Source of the DNA: Cohnella ginsengisoli
GTDB lineage: Bacteria; Bacillota; Bacilli; Paenibacillales; Paenibacillaceae
Direction: 5' to 3'
Assembly (NCBI RefSeq): GCF_029525555.1
Contig: NZ_JAPDHZ010000006.1
Span: 682,001-746,000, forward strand
Length of the DNA stretch: 64,000 nucleotides
Part shown: positions 10,337 to 18,525 of the stretch, piece after piece
Layout of the letters: each line of letters opens with the position of its first letter
How positions within the stretch are numbered: the stretch's first letter is position 1
Translations under genes and position numbers: made by a program
Notes under the pieces: generated by a model
The model's database searches: none
What the model was told of the DNA's origin: nothing
The model's input: the letters and a program-made list of their open reading frames with translations, nothing else

Positions 10337-10753
10337 ATGAATCTAGCGAATTGCCCAAGCTGCGGGAAGCTGTTCCCTCGCCATATTAGAGAGGTATGCA
10401 ACGAATGCTTCGCCAAGGGCGAAAAGCAATACGAGAGCTGCCTGGACTATTTGAAAAAAAACAAAGGCACCACGATCAACGAACTGTCGGAAGCGACCGG
10501 CGTCAGCATCAAGCAGATTACCAAGTACATCCGCGAAGGTCGCATCTCGCTCAAAAACGCCGTTAACATGCACTATCCCTGCGAAATGTGCGGCACTCCC
10601 ATCCGCGAAGGCGGCATGTGCGCGAGCTGCCATAGCCGCTTGCAGGCGGAGATCCGAAGCGCGACCAGCGCCAGAAAACAGGGCGAAGGCGCCGATTCGA
10701 CAGGATCCGAGAATACGTATCGAATCAAGGACCGGTTTAACGATCGGAATTAG
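10337..10753 (+). CDS. yvyF: YvyF family flagellar-operon protein
   Basis: The 138-residue protein has an N-terminal Cys-Pro-Ser-Cys / Cys-Asn-Glu-Cys zinc ribbon, a central helix-turn-helix (Thr-Ile-Asn-Glu-Leu-Ser ... Ile-Lys-Gln-Ile-Thr-Lys-Tyr-Ile) and a second C-terminal Cys-X2-Cys pair. This layout matches the conserved flagellar-operon protein family that sits between comFC and flgM in Bacillales. A DNA-binding or regulatory role is plausible from the helix-turn-helix but is not proven for the family. The start at ATG 10337 follows a GGAGG site. It precedes flgM and ends before a terminator hairpin that overlaps the flgM promoter. Confidence 0.88.
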   Translation: MNLANCPSCGKLFPRHIREVCNECFAKGEKQYESCLDYLKKNKGTTINELSEATGVSIKQITKYIREGRISLKNAVNMHYPCEMCGTPIREGGMCASCHSRLQAEIRSATSARKQGEGADSTGSENTYRIKDRFNDRN

Positions 10754-10766
10754 GCATGACGTTCTA

Positions 10767-10794
10767 TTAACTTCATACAGGGTGTAGCCGATAA
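10767..10794 (+). promoter_or_regulatory. Sigma-D (sigma-28) promoter for flgM
   Basis: The -35 TTAA (10767-10770), a 16-base spacer and a -10 GCCGATAA (10787-10794) match the motility sigma factor consensus. It is 70 bases upstream of flgM. Because FlgM inhibits sigma-D, this makes a feedback loop. The -10 element is also the left arm of the yvyF terminator hairpin. Confidence 0.75.
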
Positions 10795-10820
10795 TACCTG
10801 TAAAGGTTTATCGGTCTTTT
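10788..10820 (+). terminator. Terminator hairpin overlapping the flgM promoter
   Basis: CCGATAA (10788-10794) pairs with TTATCGG (10808-10814), with inner ACC/GGT pairs and TCTTTT downstream. It should end transcription from comFA-comFC-yvyF just where sigma-D transcription begins. Confidence 0.65.
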
Positions 10821-10863
10821 ATTTATTCGGGCTGATATTTTAAGTCGCCGAGGTGAGTCTAAT

Positions 10864-11145
10864 ATGAAAATCAACGATACGCAGCGTATAGGCGCCTATA
10901 GAGCCTATCAGAATAACAACGAAGTGCGCCCAGGCAGCCAGACGGGGCCCAAGCGCAAGGACCAAGTGCAGATCTCCGAAGAAGCGAAGGAACTATTGGG
11001 CGCCCAAGGCGCTCAGAGCGCCGAGCGGGCGGAGCGGATCGAGAGTCTGAAGCAAGAAGTTTCCACCGGCACCTACCATGTCGACACTTCGAAGCTGGCA
11101 GAGAAGATGCTGCCGTTCTTCCGGCCCATCCCACCCCAAGAATGA
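10864..11145 (+). CDS. flgM: Anti-sigma-28 factor FlgM
   Basis: The 93-residue protein has a disordered N-terminal half rich in Asn, Gln and Lys. The C-terminal half has the FlgM pattern Val-Gln-Ile-Ser-X-Glu-Ala-Lys-Glu-Leu, then Ser-Leu-Lys-Gln-Glu-Val and Thr-Tyr-His-Val-Asp-Thr, then Leu-Ala-Glu-Lys-Met-Leu. It binds sigma-D and holds late flagellar genes off until the hook-basal body is finished; in Bacillus it is not simply secreted as in enterics. GAGGTGA precedes ATG 10864. It is first in the unit flgM-flgN-flgK-flgL and has its own sigma-D promoter. Confidence 0.93.
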   Translation: MKINDTQRIGAYRAYQNNNEVRPGSQTGPKRKDQVQISEEAKELLGAQGAQSAERAERIESLKQEVSTGTYHVDTSKLAEKMLPFFRPIPPQE

Positions 11146-11156
11146 GGTGAATCCCC

Positions 11157-11663
11157 TTGAGTTTTCAAGGCTTGCTGATCGCGCTGAATAGCTTGATCGA
11201 CATCCATGACGAATTGCTTCAGCTCGCCCGGGACAAGGTGACGATCGTCGTGCAGAACGACGTGGACGCTTTAATGGCGCTCACCGCGAAGGAGACTCGG
11301 CTCATCGCCCGCCTGGAGGACAGCTTTCGGGAAATGGGCAGTTCGGCTGCGGGCAGTTGGAAAGAGATCGGACTAACGGCACGGCCGGGCAGCAGGCTGT
11401 CCGATCTCATTCAAGCGGTGCCGAGGGCCGATCATAAGACGGAGCTTCGCGCGCTAGCGGCCAAGCTGAAGGAGCGACACAACGAGCTGAAGGTGATCAA
11501 CGAGCGCAATCAGTTGCTGATCCAGCAATCCCTTGAGCTCATCCGGTACGAATTGGACTTGATCGCGGGGCCTCCCGAGCAGGAGATCACGTACGCGCCG
11601 ACATCGGCAGGTCAAGGATATGTAGGCGGAGCGTCCCGGAGATCGTTCGATACGCGCGCCTAG
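11157..11663 (+). CDS. flgN: FlgN-like export chaperone
   Basis: This 168-residue, almost wholly helical protein belongs to the FlgN/YvyG family, which keeps FlgK and FlgL unfolded for export. The start is TTG 11157, with GAGGTGA at 11144-11150 overlapping the end of flgM. N-terminal heptads (Leu-Leu-Gln-Leu-Ala-Arg-Asp-Lys and Leu-Met-Ala-Leu-Thr-Ala-Lys-Glu) and a second long helix with Asn-Glu-Arg-Asn-Gln-Leu-Leu-Ile-Gln-Gln-Ser are diagnostic. Its clients lie directly downstream. Confidence 0.9.
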   Translation: MSFQGLLIALNSLIDIHDELLQLARDKVTIVVQNDVDALMALTAKETRLIARLEDSFREMGSSAAGSWKEIGLTARPGSRLSDLIQAVPRADHKTELRALAAKLKERHNELKVINERNQLLIQQSLELIRYELDLIAGPPEQEITYAPTSAGQGYVGGASRRSFDTRA

Positions 11664-11702
11664 TTCGCGCATTTATACAACCGAGATAGGGGATGAATCG
11701 CT

Positions 11703-13262
11703 TTGAGATCAACCTTCCACGCCATAGAGACGGCCAAGCGCAGCTTATTTACGCAGCAGGCCGCGCTGCAGACGACGGGGCAGAACGTAGCCAACGCCAA
11801 TACGACGGGCTACTCCCGCCAGACGGTCAACATGGTAGCTTCCCGGCCGATCGAGGCGCCGGGTCTTACGCACTCGACTTCGCCGGGACAGCTCGGCACG
11901 GGCGTCGAGTTCTCTTCGATTACGCGCATTCGCGAGAGCTACCTGGACAATCAGTTCCGCAATGAAAACCAAAACAATGGCAGCTGGTCGATTCGCCAGG
12001 ATACGCTCCAGAAGCTGGAGACGATCATGAACGAGCCGACGGATTCGGGCCTTCGCTCCGTGTTGGACAACTTCTTTAATTCTTGGCAGGACCTAAGCGA
12101 AAATCCGGAAGACTTAACGGCTCGCAAACTTGTACGCGAGAATGCGCTGGCTCTCACGGATGCCATCAATCAGATGAGCCGGCAGTTCGACGATCTGAAG
12201 AGCGACCTGACGACCAATATTGGGACGAAGGTGTCCCAGATGAACACTTCCCTGAAGACGATCGCGGATTTGAACACGCAGATCAAGCGCATCGAAGCCT
12301 TCGGAGATAACGCGAACGACCTTCGCGACCAGCGCGACGTCCTGGTGGACGAACTGTCGAAGATGGCGAACGTGTCGGTCACCGAGACCGCGGACGGCTA
12401 TCAAGTATCGATGGGCGGACAGGTGCTCGTGGACAACGGCAATCCGGCGACGCTGGAGACCGCGGACGTGATCGGCGCGTTCGGCTCCGATCTGACCGGC
12501 GGCGAGCTTTACGGAATGATCATGTCGCGGGATCAATACGTGACGAACTTCCAGAGTCAATTGGATACGCTCGTGAACGGTCTTGCGAACGGCGAGATTT
12601 CTGTGACGCTGCCGGCGGGATCCGTGTTGCCAGAAGGCACGGTGCTGAATGGCGTGACGTACTCCGGCACGAACCGCACGCTTGCTTCCGATTTGCCGGT
12701 AACCGTGAAGGGACTGAACGGTCTTCATCAGCTAGGTTACACGAACCAGGACCCGCTGAAAGCGGCGGGCGCTTTCTTCGTCTCGACCGACGGCTCGCCG
12801 CTCACGGCCGGCAATATCATGGTCAACAAGGATATTCAAAACGACGCGAACAATATCGCGGCTTCGATGCGAACCGCGACGAGCGGCGGCACGGAATCCG
12901 TCGTCAAGGGCAACAAGAACCTGGCCTTGCTCATGGCCCAGTTTAACGATACCAAAATAAACTTTACCTCGGTCAATCCGGATGCCATGACCGGCACGGG
13001 GACCGTCAATGATATGTACAGCTCCATCATCGGGCAGCTCGGCATTCAATCCCAAGAGGCGCAGCGGCAGACGACCAACACGCAAGCGGTCGTCGACCAG
13101 GTCGATGCACGCAGGCAGGCCGTCAGCGGCGTTTCCCTTGACGAAGAAATGGCGAACCTGATTAAGTTCCAGCATGCCTACAGCGCTGCCGCCCGCTTCA
13201 TGACGACGATCGACGAGACGCTGGACAAGATTATTAACGGAACCGGCGTAGTCGGACGCTAA
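11703..13262 (+). CDS. flgK: Hook-associated protein 1 (FlgK)
   Basis: The 519-residue hook-filament junction protein is secreted by the flagellar type III system and forms the first ring on the hook tip. The start is TTG 11703 after AGGGGAT. The N-terminal rod-type motif (Gln-Thr-Thr-Gly-Gln-Asn-Val-Ala-Asn-Ala-Asn-Thr-Thr-Gly-Tyr-Ser-Arg-Gln) and the C-terminal Met-Ala-Asn-Leu-Ile-Lys-Phe-Gln-His-Ala-Tyr segment are both classic FlgK. The central variable region is short for the family. The frame is intact, and flgL follows 29 bases later. Confidence 0.95.
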   Translation: MRSTFHAIETAKRSLFTQQAALQTTGQNVANANTTGYSRQTVNMVASRPIEAPGLTHSTSPGQLGTGVEFSSITRIRESYLDNQFRNENQNNGSWSIRQDTLQKLETIMNEPTDSGLRSVLDNFFNSWQDLSENPEDLTARKLVRENALALTDAINQMSRQFDDLKSDLTTNIGTKVSQMNTSLKTIADLNTQIKRIEAFGDNANDLRDQRDVLVDELSKMANVSVTETADGYQVSMGGQVLVDNGNPATLETADVIGAFGSDLTGGELYGMIMSRDQYVTNFQSQLDTLVNGLANGEISVTLPAGSVLPEGTVLNGVTYSGTNRTLASDLPVTVKGLNGLHQLGYTNQDPLKAAGAFFVSTDGSPLTAGNIMVNKDIQNDANNIAASMRTATSGGTESVVKGNKNLALLMAQFNDTKINFTSVNPDAMTGTGTVNDMYSSIIGQLGIQSQEAQRQTTNTQAVVDQVDARRQAVSGVSLDEEMANLIKFQHAYSAAARFMTTIDETLDKIINGTGVVGR

Positions 13263-13291
13263 TTCACCACTAGGAGAGCGAGGTTAATCCC

Positions 13292-14227
13292 ATGTTGGGT
13301 CGCGTGACTCAAGGTACCATCACGGCGCAGCTACTGCGCAATATCAATTCGAACTTGAATCAATCCTCCGGTCTGTCCGAGAAGCTCTCGACCGGTCGCA
13401 ACATCAATCGTCCCTCGGACGATCCCGTAGGCATCACGTACGCGCTTCGGTACCGGTCCGATTTGTCCGTTAACGAGGCCTATCAGACCAATGTCGATGC
13501 GGCATCTTCCTGGCTCGATTTTAACGACACGATGCTGTCTCAGGTGAACGACGTGCTGAAACGGGTTAAGGATCTTAGCGTACAGGGCTCCAACGGGACC
13601 AATCCGCAGGTTGCGCTCGACAACATTGCCGACGAGGTCGATCAGCTTAAAGCGCAGCTCAAGGATATCGCGAACAGCCAACTGAAGGGCAAGTACGTCT
13701 TCAACGGACAGTATACGGATACGAAGCCGTATGCTGACAACGCGGACGCAGCATCGGTCGTTACCGACGCTGGCAAGCTCGATTATATCGTTAATGCCGG
13801 AATCCAACTGACGGTGAATCTAAGCGGCAGCGACGTGTTCGGCTATCCGCCGAATTCGGCGTCTTCGACGGTCTCTTCTCCGCAGTATGAGGACGACAAC
13901 GTCTTTAACGTATTGGATCAAATCTCGGCCAAGCTTCGTGCGGGGGATCAAGCCGGCGTATCCGCGCAACTAGGCCTTCTGGATTCTCGTATGGATAAGG
14001 TGTTGACTGCGCAAGCGCAAGTCGGTGCGCGCGTCAACCGTCTGGACTTGCTCCAGAACCGCCTCCAGGACTTGAACGTCAACCTCCAGGATCTTCAGTC
14101 CAAGACGGAGGACGCGGATATGGAAGACCTCTTGATTAAAGCAAAAGTGAACGAGAGCGTTTATCAGGCATCGCTGTCCGTCGGCGCTAAGATTATTAAA
14201 CCATCGTTGGTGGACTTCTTGGGCTAA
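13292..14227 (+). CDS. flgL: Hook-associated protein 3 (FlgL)
   Basis: The 311-residue flagellin-like junction protein sits above FlgK. The N-terminus has Arg-Val-Thr-Gln-Gly ... Leu-Ser-Thr-Gly-Arg-Asn-Ile-Asn-Arg-Pro-Ser-Asp-Asp-Pro-Val. The C-terminus has a coiled region with Arg-Val-Asn-Arg-Leu-Asp-Leu and the ending Ala-Ser-Leu-Ser-Val-Gly-Ala-Lys-Ile-Ile-Lys-Pro-Ser-Leu. Both helical ends form the D0/D1 shell. An AGGAGAG-type site precedes ATG 13292. Typical length, intact frame. Confidence 0.95.
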   Translation: MLGRVTQGTITAQLLRNINSNLNQSSGLSEKLSTGRNINRPSDDPVGITYALRYRSDLSVNEAYQTNVDAASSWLDFNDTMLSQVNDVLKRVKDLSVQGSNGTNPQVALDNIADEVDQLKAQLKDIANSQLKGKYVFNGQYTDTKPYADNADAASVVTDAGKLDYIVNAGIQLTVNLSGSDVFGYPPNSASSTVSSPQYEDDNVFNVLDQISAKLRAGDQAGVSAQLGLLDSRMDKVLTAQAQVGARVNRLDLLQNRLQDLNVNLQDLQSKTEDADMEDLLIKAKVNESVYQASLSVGAKIIKPSLVDFLG

Positions 14228-14251
14228 TGGGACCTGTGGGGGGGATAACGC

Positions 14252-14824
14252 ATGATGCCTTTGCCGCAGATATCGATTCGATCGCAGGCCGGGCGGATCG
14301 GCATCTCGACGGAGCCCGGGCAGTATGATATTCGCACGCGCCCGGCCGCCATGCAGATCGAAACGACGCCTCCGGCCTTTACCGCGGACAATGGTTCGGG
14401 CACGCTGGTCATCGATAAGACGCTTACCGATAATGCCTTGACTGGCGGCAAGCCCGAGGCGTTCTGGCAGCGAATCTATTCGCAATACCAGCAGGTCGCG
14501 CGTCAGAACCTCGAACGCATCGTCGCGGAAGGCAACGAAGCGGGCGACCTTCGGATCAAAGGCAATGTCATCGCCAGCCAGGCGCTGGACGAGTATCTGG
14601 AGGGGGCGCCGGATCTGCAGGTCTTCGGTTTCGCGGCGCCGGACAATACGAAGATCAGCTACACGCCGAGAGATCTGAACATGGAATTCATTCCAGGCTC
14701 TAAAAACGTCGATATACGGCCGTCGAAGCCCGAGATCGAATACCGGCGCGGATCGGTCAACGTCTACATGCAGCAATATCCGAACGTCACGGTCACGGCG
14801 CCGTCGATCAATATAATGGCTTAA
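14252..14824 (+). CDS. yviE: YviE/DUF6470 family protein
   Basis: The 190-residue protein lies between flgL and fliW, exactly where Bacillus has yviE. It opens with short beta repeats (Pro-Gln-Ile-Ser-Ile-Arg-Ser, Arg-Ile-Gly-Ile-Ser-Thr) and ends with similar ones. The centre contains Tyr-Gln-Gln-Val-Ala-Arg-Gln-Asn-Leu-Glu-Arg-Ile-Val-Ala-Glu-Gly-Asn-Glu-Ala-Gly. Its role in the flagellar locus is unknown. A G-rich ribosome site (about 14235-14241) precedes two adjacent ATG codons at 14252 and 14255; either could start. Confidence 0.85.
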   Translation: MMPLPQISIRSQAGRIGISTEPGQYDIRTRPAAMQIETTPPAFTADNGSGTLVIDKTLTDNALTGGKPEAFWQRIYSQYQQVARQNLERIVAEGNEAGDLRIKGNVIASQALDEYLEGAPDLQVFGFAAPDNTKISYTPRDLNMEFIPGSKNVDIRPSKPEIEYRRGSVNVYMQQYPNVTVTAPSINIMA

Positions 14825-14841
14825 ATATGATATGATGGGAG

Positions 14842-14875
14842 CGGCAGGCGGCATTTATGATGCGCTTGCCGTTCT
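14842..14875 (+). terminator. Hairpin between yviE and fliW
   Basis: CGGCAGGCGGCAT (14842-14854) pairs imperfectly with ATGCGCTTGCCG (14860-14871), followed by a weak T-rich run. It may end or attenuate the flgM unit before fliW. Confidence 0.5.
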
Positions 14876-14910
14876 TTCTACTTTTATTTGCGAAGCGGAG
14901 GCAGCGATAG

Positions 14911-15360
14911 ATGATCGTTCAGACGGCTAATTTTGGCGACATCGAAGTAGAGGAGAAAAGTTTGTATCTTTTTGAGGAAGGTCTTCCGGGGTTCGAAGAG
15001 AGCCGAAGGTTCATTCTTGTGAACGTCGAGGGGAATCCATCCTTCAATTATTTACAATCGGCGGATCAACCTGATTTGGTTTTCGTATTGGCGGACCCCT
15101 TCGCCTTTTTCTCCGATTATGAATTCGATCTGTCGGATGCCATGATGCGAGAGTTGGCATTAGAAGGCCAAAACGACGTATCCGTACGCGTCATACTTAA
15201 CACGAGACAGGGTCTTAAAGATGCGACGGCGAACTTGACGGCACCGCTTGTATTCAATACGAAAAAACAGCTCGGCAAACAGATTATCCTAGGTCAAAGC
15301 TCCTACTCCACGCGCCATCGGCTATTCCCGGCCGCTGCGGGCGCCGCGAAAGGAGAATGA
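14911..15360 (+). CDS. fliW: Flagellar assembly factor FliW
   Basis: The 149-residue protein has the FliW pattern Leu-Pro-Gly-Phe-Glu-Glu-Ser-Arg-Arg-Phe and Tyr-Leu-Gln-Ser-Ala-Asp-Gln-Pro-Asp-Leu-Val-Phe. FliW binds flagellin when it accumulates in the cytoplasm and otherwise binds and blocks CsrA, so flagellin translation follows export. The start is ATG 14911 behind GGAGG. csrA begins three bases after its stop and hag follows, giving the full homeostasis triad in order. Confidence 0.95.
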   Translation: MIVQTANFGDIEVEEKSLYLFEEGLPGFEESRRFILVNVEGNPSFNYLQSADQPDLVFVLADPFAFFSDYEFDLSDAMMRELALEGQNDVSVRVILNTRQGLKDATANLTAPLVFNTKKQLGKQIILGQSSYSTRHRLFPAAAGAAKGE

Positions 15361-15363
15361 CCG

Positions 15364-15607
15364 ATGCTCGTCCTATCTCGAAAAAAGGGACAGTCCATTC
15401 TGATCGGTGAAGGGATCGAGCTCACGATCCTCGAGGTCGAAGGAGACACGATCAAGCTGGGCATTGCAGCGCCGCGGGACGTACAGATTCTGCGCTCTGA
15501 ACTGCTGACTTCGGTGAAGGAGAGCAACAAGGAGTCTGTCGGTTTGCCGCAGGGACTAGACTTCGCGGGCTTGTCCGACGTTCTTCAAAAAAAAATCGCA
15601 AAAATAA
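15364..15607 (+). CDS. csrA: Carbon storage regulator CsrA (C-terminus uncertain)
   Basis: CsrA is a small RNA-binding dimer that represses hag translation. The N-terminal core (Met-Leu-Val-Leu-Ser-Arg-Lys-Lys-Gly-Gln-Ser-Ile) and Ala-Pro-Arg-Asp-Val-Gln-Ile-Leu-Arg are clear. AAAGGAG precedes ATG 15364. As written, the frame runs on to 15681 (105 residues), longer than usual, through the A9 run 15587-15595 and across the hag promoter. If one A is surplus, the protein ends at TAA 15605-15607, about 80 residues, and the promoter falls outside the gene. I prefer the shorter form because about 19 other genes here show the same kind of extra base, but both remain possible. Confidence 0.88.
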
Positions 15608-15620
15608 TCAGATTTACTAT

Positions 15621-15647
15621 TAAACCGGTGCCGGATGCTGCCGATAA
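15621..15647 (+). promoter_or_regulatory. Sigma-D promoter of hag
   Basis: TAAA (15621-15624), exactly 15 bases, then GCCGATAA (15640-15647): a near-perfect motility promoter. Transcription should start near 15655, giving a leader of about 80 bases before hag. Confidence 0.9.
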
Positions 15648-15691
15648 AAATAGCATGACGGGGTTGGGGCGTACGACCTAATCCCCGGCAA

Positions 15692-15727
15692 GCCGCAAGG
15701 AAGCGGCAAACCAACATTCAGGGAGGA
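15692..15727 (+). promoter_or_regulatory. CsrA-binding leader of hag: GGA-loop hairpin plus GGA in the ribosome site
   Basis: GCCGC (15692-15696) and GCGGC (15703-15707) form a stem that presents AAGGAA in a six-base loop, the classic CsrA recognition shape. The Shine-Dalgarno AGGGAGGA (15720-15727) holds a second GGA. This two-site layout matches the known Bacillus hag leader, where CsrA bridges both sites and blocks ribosomes. Binding itself is inferred. Confidence 0.75.
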
Positions 15728-15735
15728 ATTTTATC

Positions 15736-16506
15736 ATGCGTATTAACCACAACATTACCGCACTGAACACGCACCGCAACATGGGTCTGAACACCGATGC
15801 TGCTGGCAAGAACATGGAGAAGCTGTCTTCCGGTCTCCGCATCAACCGCGCTGCCGACGACGCAGCCGGCCTGGCCGTATCCGAAAAAATGCGCGGTCAA
15901 ATCCGCGGTCTTGAGCAAGCGCAACGCAACGTCCAAGACGGCGTGTCCTATGTTCAAACGGCTGAAGGCGCGATGAACGAAGTTAGCTCCATGCTGTCCC
16001 GCATGAAGGAACTGAACGTTCAAAAGCTGAACGGCACGTACTCCTCCGGCGACAAGGCTAACATCGACCAAGAGCTGAACCAACTGGGCGAGCAAATCGA
16101 CAAGATTTTCTCCGAAACGAAGTTCAACGGCATCAACATCACGTCCGGCGCGACGATCCAAATCAGCGATACTTCCGGTGTAACGATCTCGATCGATTCC
16201 GTCTCCACGACCGGCATCACGGGTCTGACGAGCTCTTCCACGCTGACGAACATCGAAGACGCGATCAAGAACACGTCCACCGAGCGCGCTAAGCTGGGTG
16301 CGAAGCAAAACCGTCTTGAGTACACGTCCAACAACCTGGGCACGACGGTAGAAAACCTGACCGCCGCTGAATCCCGTATCCGCGATACGGACATGGCGAA
16401 GGAAATGGTTAACCTCACGAAGAACAACATCCTGCTTCAAGCTTCCCAAGCGATGCTGGCGCAAGCCAACTCGCAGCCGCAAGGCGTTCTGTCCCTGCTT
16501 CGTTAA
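15736..16506 (+). CDS. hag: Flagellin
   Basis: The 256-residue filament subunit is exported through the flagellum with help from FliS. The N-terminus (Met-Arg-Ile-Asn-His-Asn-Ile-Thr-Ala-Leu-Asn) with Leu-Ser-Ser-Gly-Leu-Arg-Ile-Asn-Arg-Ala-Ala-Asp-Asp-Ala and the C-terminus (Leu-Ala-Gln-Ala-Asn-Ser-Gln-Pro-Gln-Gly-Val-Leu-Ser-Leu-Leu-Arg) are canonical D0/D1. The central domain is short and rich in Ser/Thr, offering sites for O-glycosylation, which agrees with the Maf gene downstream. Control is by the sigma-D promoter and the CsrA leader. A strong terminator follows. Confidence 0.97.
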   Translation: MRINHNITALNTHRNMGLNTDAAGKNMEKLSSGLRINRAADDAAGLAVSEKMRGQIRGLEQAQRNVQDGVSYVQTAEGAMNEVSSMLSRMKELNVQKLNGTYSSGDKANIDQELNQLGEQIDKIFSETKFNGINITSGATIQISDTSGVTISIDSVSTTGITGLTSSSTLTNIEDAIKNTSTERAKLGAKQNRLEYTSNNLGTTVENLTAAESRIRDTDMAKEMVNLTKNNILLQASQAMLAQANSQPQGVLSLLR

Positions 16507-16520
16507 TTCTCGTTTTTCTA

Positions 16521-16553
16521 GAAGCCTTAGCTTTGCTAAGGCTTCTTTTTTTT
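16521..16553 (+). terminator. Strong terminator of hag
   Basis: A perfect 11-bp stem (GAAGCCTTAGC with its complement), a TTT loop and a T8 tail directly after the flagellin stop. Confidence 0.95.
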
Positions 16554-16564
16554 GTTGTTATAGC

Positions 16565-16592
16565 TAATGATAAGGAGAAATCATTCCGATAA
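16565..16592 (+). promoter_or_regulatory. Probable sigma-D promoter for flaG-fliD-fliS-fliT
   Basis: TAAT (16565-16568), 16 bases, TCCGATAA (16585-16592). One mismatch in each element relative to the motility consensus. It lies 43 bases before the flaG start. Confidence 0.5.
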
Positions 16593-16634
16593 ATGGAATA
16601 GAAACATTTCTAAGTGCGGGGTGGATGGGTGTCT

Positions 16635-17015
16635 ATGAATATTTCTTCTGCAGGTTCCGGTTCCCAAGCAAGCTACTTTGACAAAAGTATGGTCTCTACG
16701 CTAGGCGGCGTGCCGAGTGCCGATTTGAACAGCGTTACGACCGTAGAAGCGTTGCAGAAAGCTTCGTTGTCGGGCGAACATGTCACGGCAGGAGACGAGC
16801 AGGTCATTAAAAAGCTTGACAAGATTTTAACGGCCCTACAAGGCCCCAACACCTCCCTAGAGATGTCTATGCATAAAGAAACGAAGACGGTCGTCATTAA
16901 AGTCATGAACAAAGAAACCGGTGAGTTAATCCGCGAGATCCCTCCTGAGAAAACGTTGGACCTGGTGGCCAAGTTTATGGAGATTAACGGCATATTGATC
17001 GATGAGAAGGTTTAA
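16635..17015 (+). CDS. flaG: FlaG family protein (YvyC)
   Basis: The product is 126 residues from ATG 16635; upstream in-frame GTG codons at 16614 and 16626 are possible, but the GGGGTGG site suits the ATG. The C-terminal half carries the FlaG signature: Ile-Lys-Val-Met-Asn-Lys-Glu-Thr-Gly-Glu-Leu-Ile-Arg-Glu-Ile-Pro-Pro-Glu-Lys, then Leu-Asp-Leu-Val-Ala-Lys-Phe-Met-Glu. FlaG proteins affect filament length in several bacteria. It precedes fliD by 14 bases and shares its transcript. Confidence 0.9.
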   Translation: MNISSAGSGSQASYFDKSMVSTLGGVPSADLNSVTTVEALQKASLSGEHVTAGDEQVIKKLDKILTALQGPNTSLEMSMHKETKTVVIKVMNKETGELIREIPPEKTLDLVAKFMEINGILIDEKV

Positions 17016-17029
17016 AGGAGGTTTACCTA

Positions 17030-18512
17030 ATGGTGACGAGAATGAGCGGCCTTGCTTCTGGGCTTGATATCGATAGCATCGTAACTAAGTTAATGAAAGC
17101 CGAGCGTACATCACTAGACACGATTGTGAAGAAGCGCACCAAGATTGAGTGGCAACAAGAAGCGTATCGCGATATTAACGCTAAAATTGTCGATTTCCGC
17201 AACAACAAATTGGCCAATTATTCGCTGTCAGCCAGCATCGGTGCCAAGACTAGCGATGTGACGGGCAATACCAATGCGATCACGGTCAACTCTACCTCGA
17301 GTTCAGCTTCCGGTACATTAAATATATCTGTAGATGCGGTGGCCAAATCGGCTTATACCGTTTACTCCTACACGCCTACAGCGCCGGATAGCGTAGATAC
17401 GACAGGCAAGACATTGGCTCAGCTAGGATTCTCCAGCAATACGATAACGATAACGCAGCCTTCCGGCACGACGTCAGTCACTGTTGATACGAGTACAGAT
17501 ACGCTTGCGACGCTGGCCGCGAAGATCAATGCCGACAAGTCGACAAACGCTACGGCTAGTTACAACAATGCCACCGGGCAATTTTCAATCGTTAGCAAAA
17601 ACACAGGATCGGGCTTCATCACGATGGATAACACCGTCAAGTTTGCCGAGGCCAAGACATCGGGGGCAAACGCGAAGGCAACGATCAACGGCATCGCCTA
17701 CGAGCAGGCATCCAATACGTTCGACATGAACGGGATTAATTTTACAGTGCGGAATCAGACGAGCTCGAGCGATCCCACGACAGTATCCGTTAAGACGGAT
17801 ACCACGACCATTTTAAACACAATCAAGTCTTTTATTAATGACTATAATACCCTGATCGGTGCGATCAACGGCAAGCTTGGAGAAAAAACATATCGGGACT
17901 TTATGCCGTTAACGGAAGACGAAAAAAAGCGGGATGAAAGAAAGCCAAATTACGTTATGGGAAGAAAAAGCACATAGCGGCTTGTTAAAAAACGATAGTA
18001 TATTAAGTGGTCTTGTCAGCCAGATGCGAATCGCCACGATGGCAGATTACCAGACCAAAACGAATTTGACGTCCATTGGGATAACTACCGGCGACTATAC
18101 GACGCAAGGCAAGCTCGTTATACAAGACGAGAGCAAGCTAAAAGAAGCCATTGAGGCTGATCCGCAGAAAATTATCGATATGTTCACAAAGGCGGCTCCG
18201 ACGGGAACGAAAGTGACGGCTGAGATGTCGGGCGTGGGTATATTTCAAAAACTAACAAAATTTACAATGGATGCATTGAAGCAGATCTCTGAGAAGGCGG
18301 GAACGCTCACAACAAGCTCCGATACGACCGCCGACTTTATTGAAAACTCTTTGCTAAGCGATACGATTCGATCCATGAAAAACCGAGAAACCGATCTGGC
18401 TGCACGCCTGAACGATAAAGAAACGCAGTATTATAAGAAATTCACAGCGATGGAAACGGCGATTAACAAAATGAATACTCAGTCATCCAGTCTATCCAGC
18501 TTCATGAACTAA
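17030..18512 (+). CDS. fliD: Filament cap protein FliD (one frameshift)
   Basis: FliD forms the cap that inserts flagellin at the filament tip. AAGGAGG precedes ATG 17030. The N-terminus (Ser-Gly-Leu-Ala-Ser-Gly-Leu-Asp-Ile-Asp-Ser-Ile-Val) and the C-terminal coiled coil with Glu-Thr-Asp-Leu-Ala-Ala-Arg-Leu-Asn-Asp-Lys-Glu are typical. The frame breaks at 17922-17933 (A7 then GGG). Removing one base restores the conserved Leu-Trp-Glu-Glu-Lys-Ala-His-Ser-Gly-Leu-Leu segment and gives about 493 residues, a normal size. Whether the extra base is an A or a G cannot be told. fliS follows 13 bases later. Confidence 0.9.
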
Positions 18513-18525
18513 GGGGGAAATTCCT

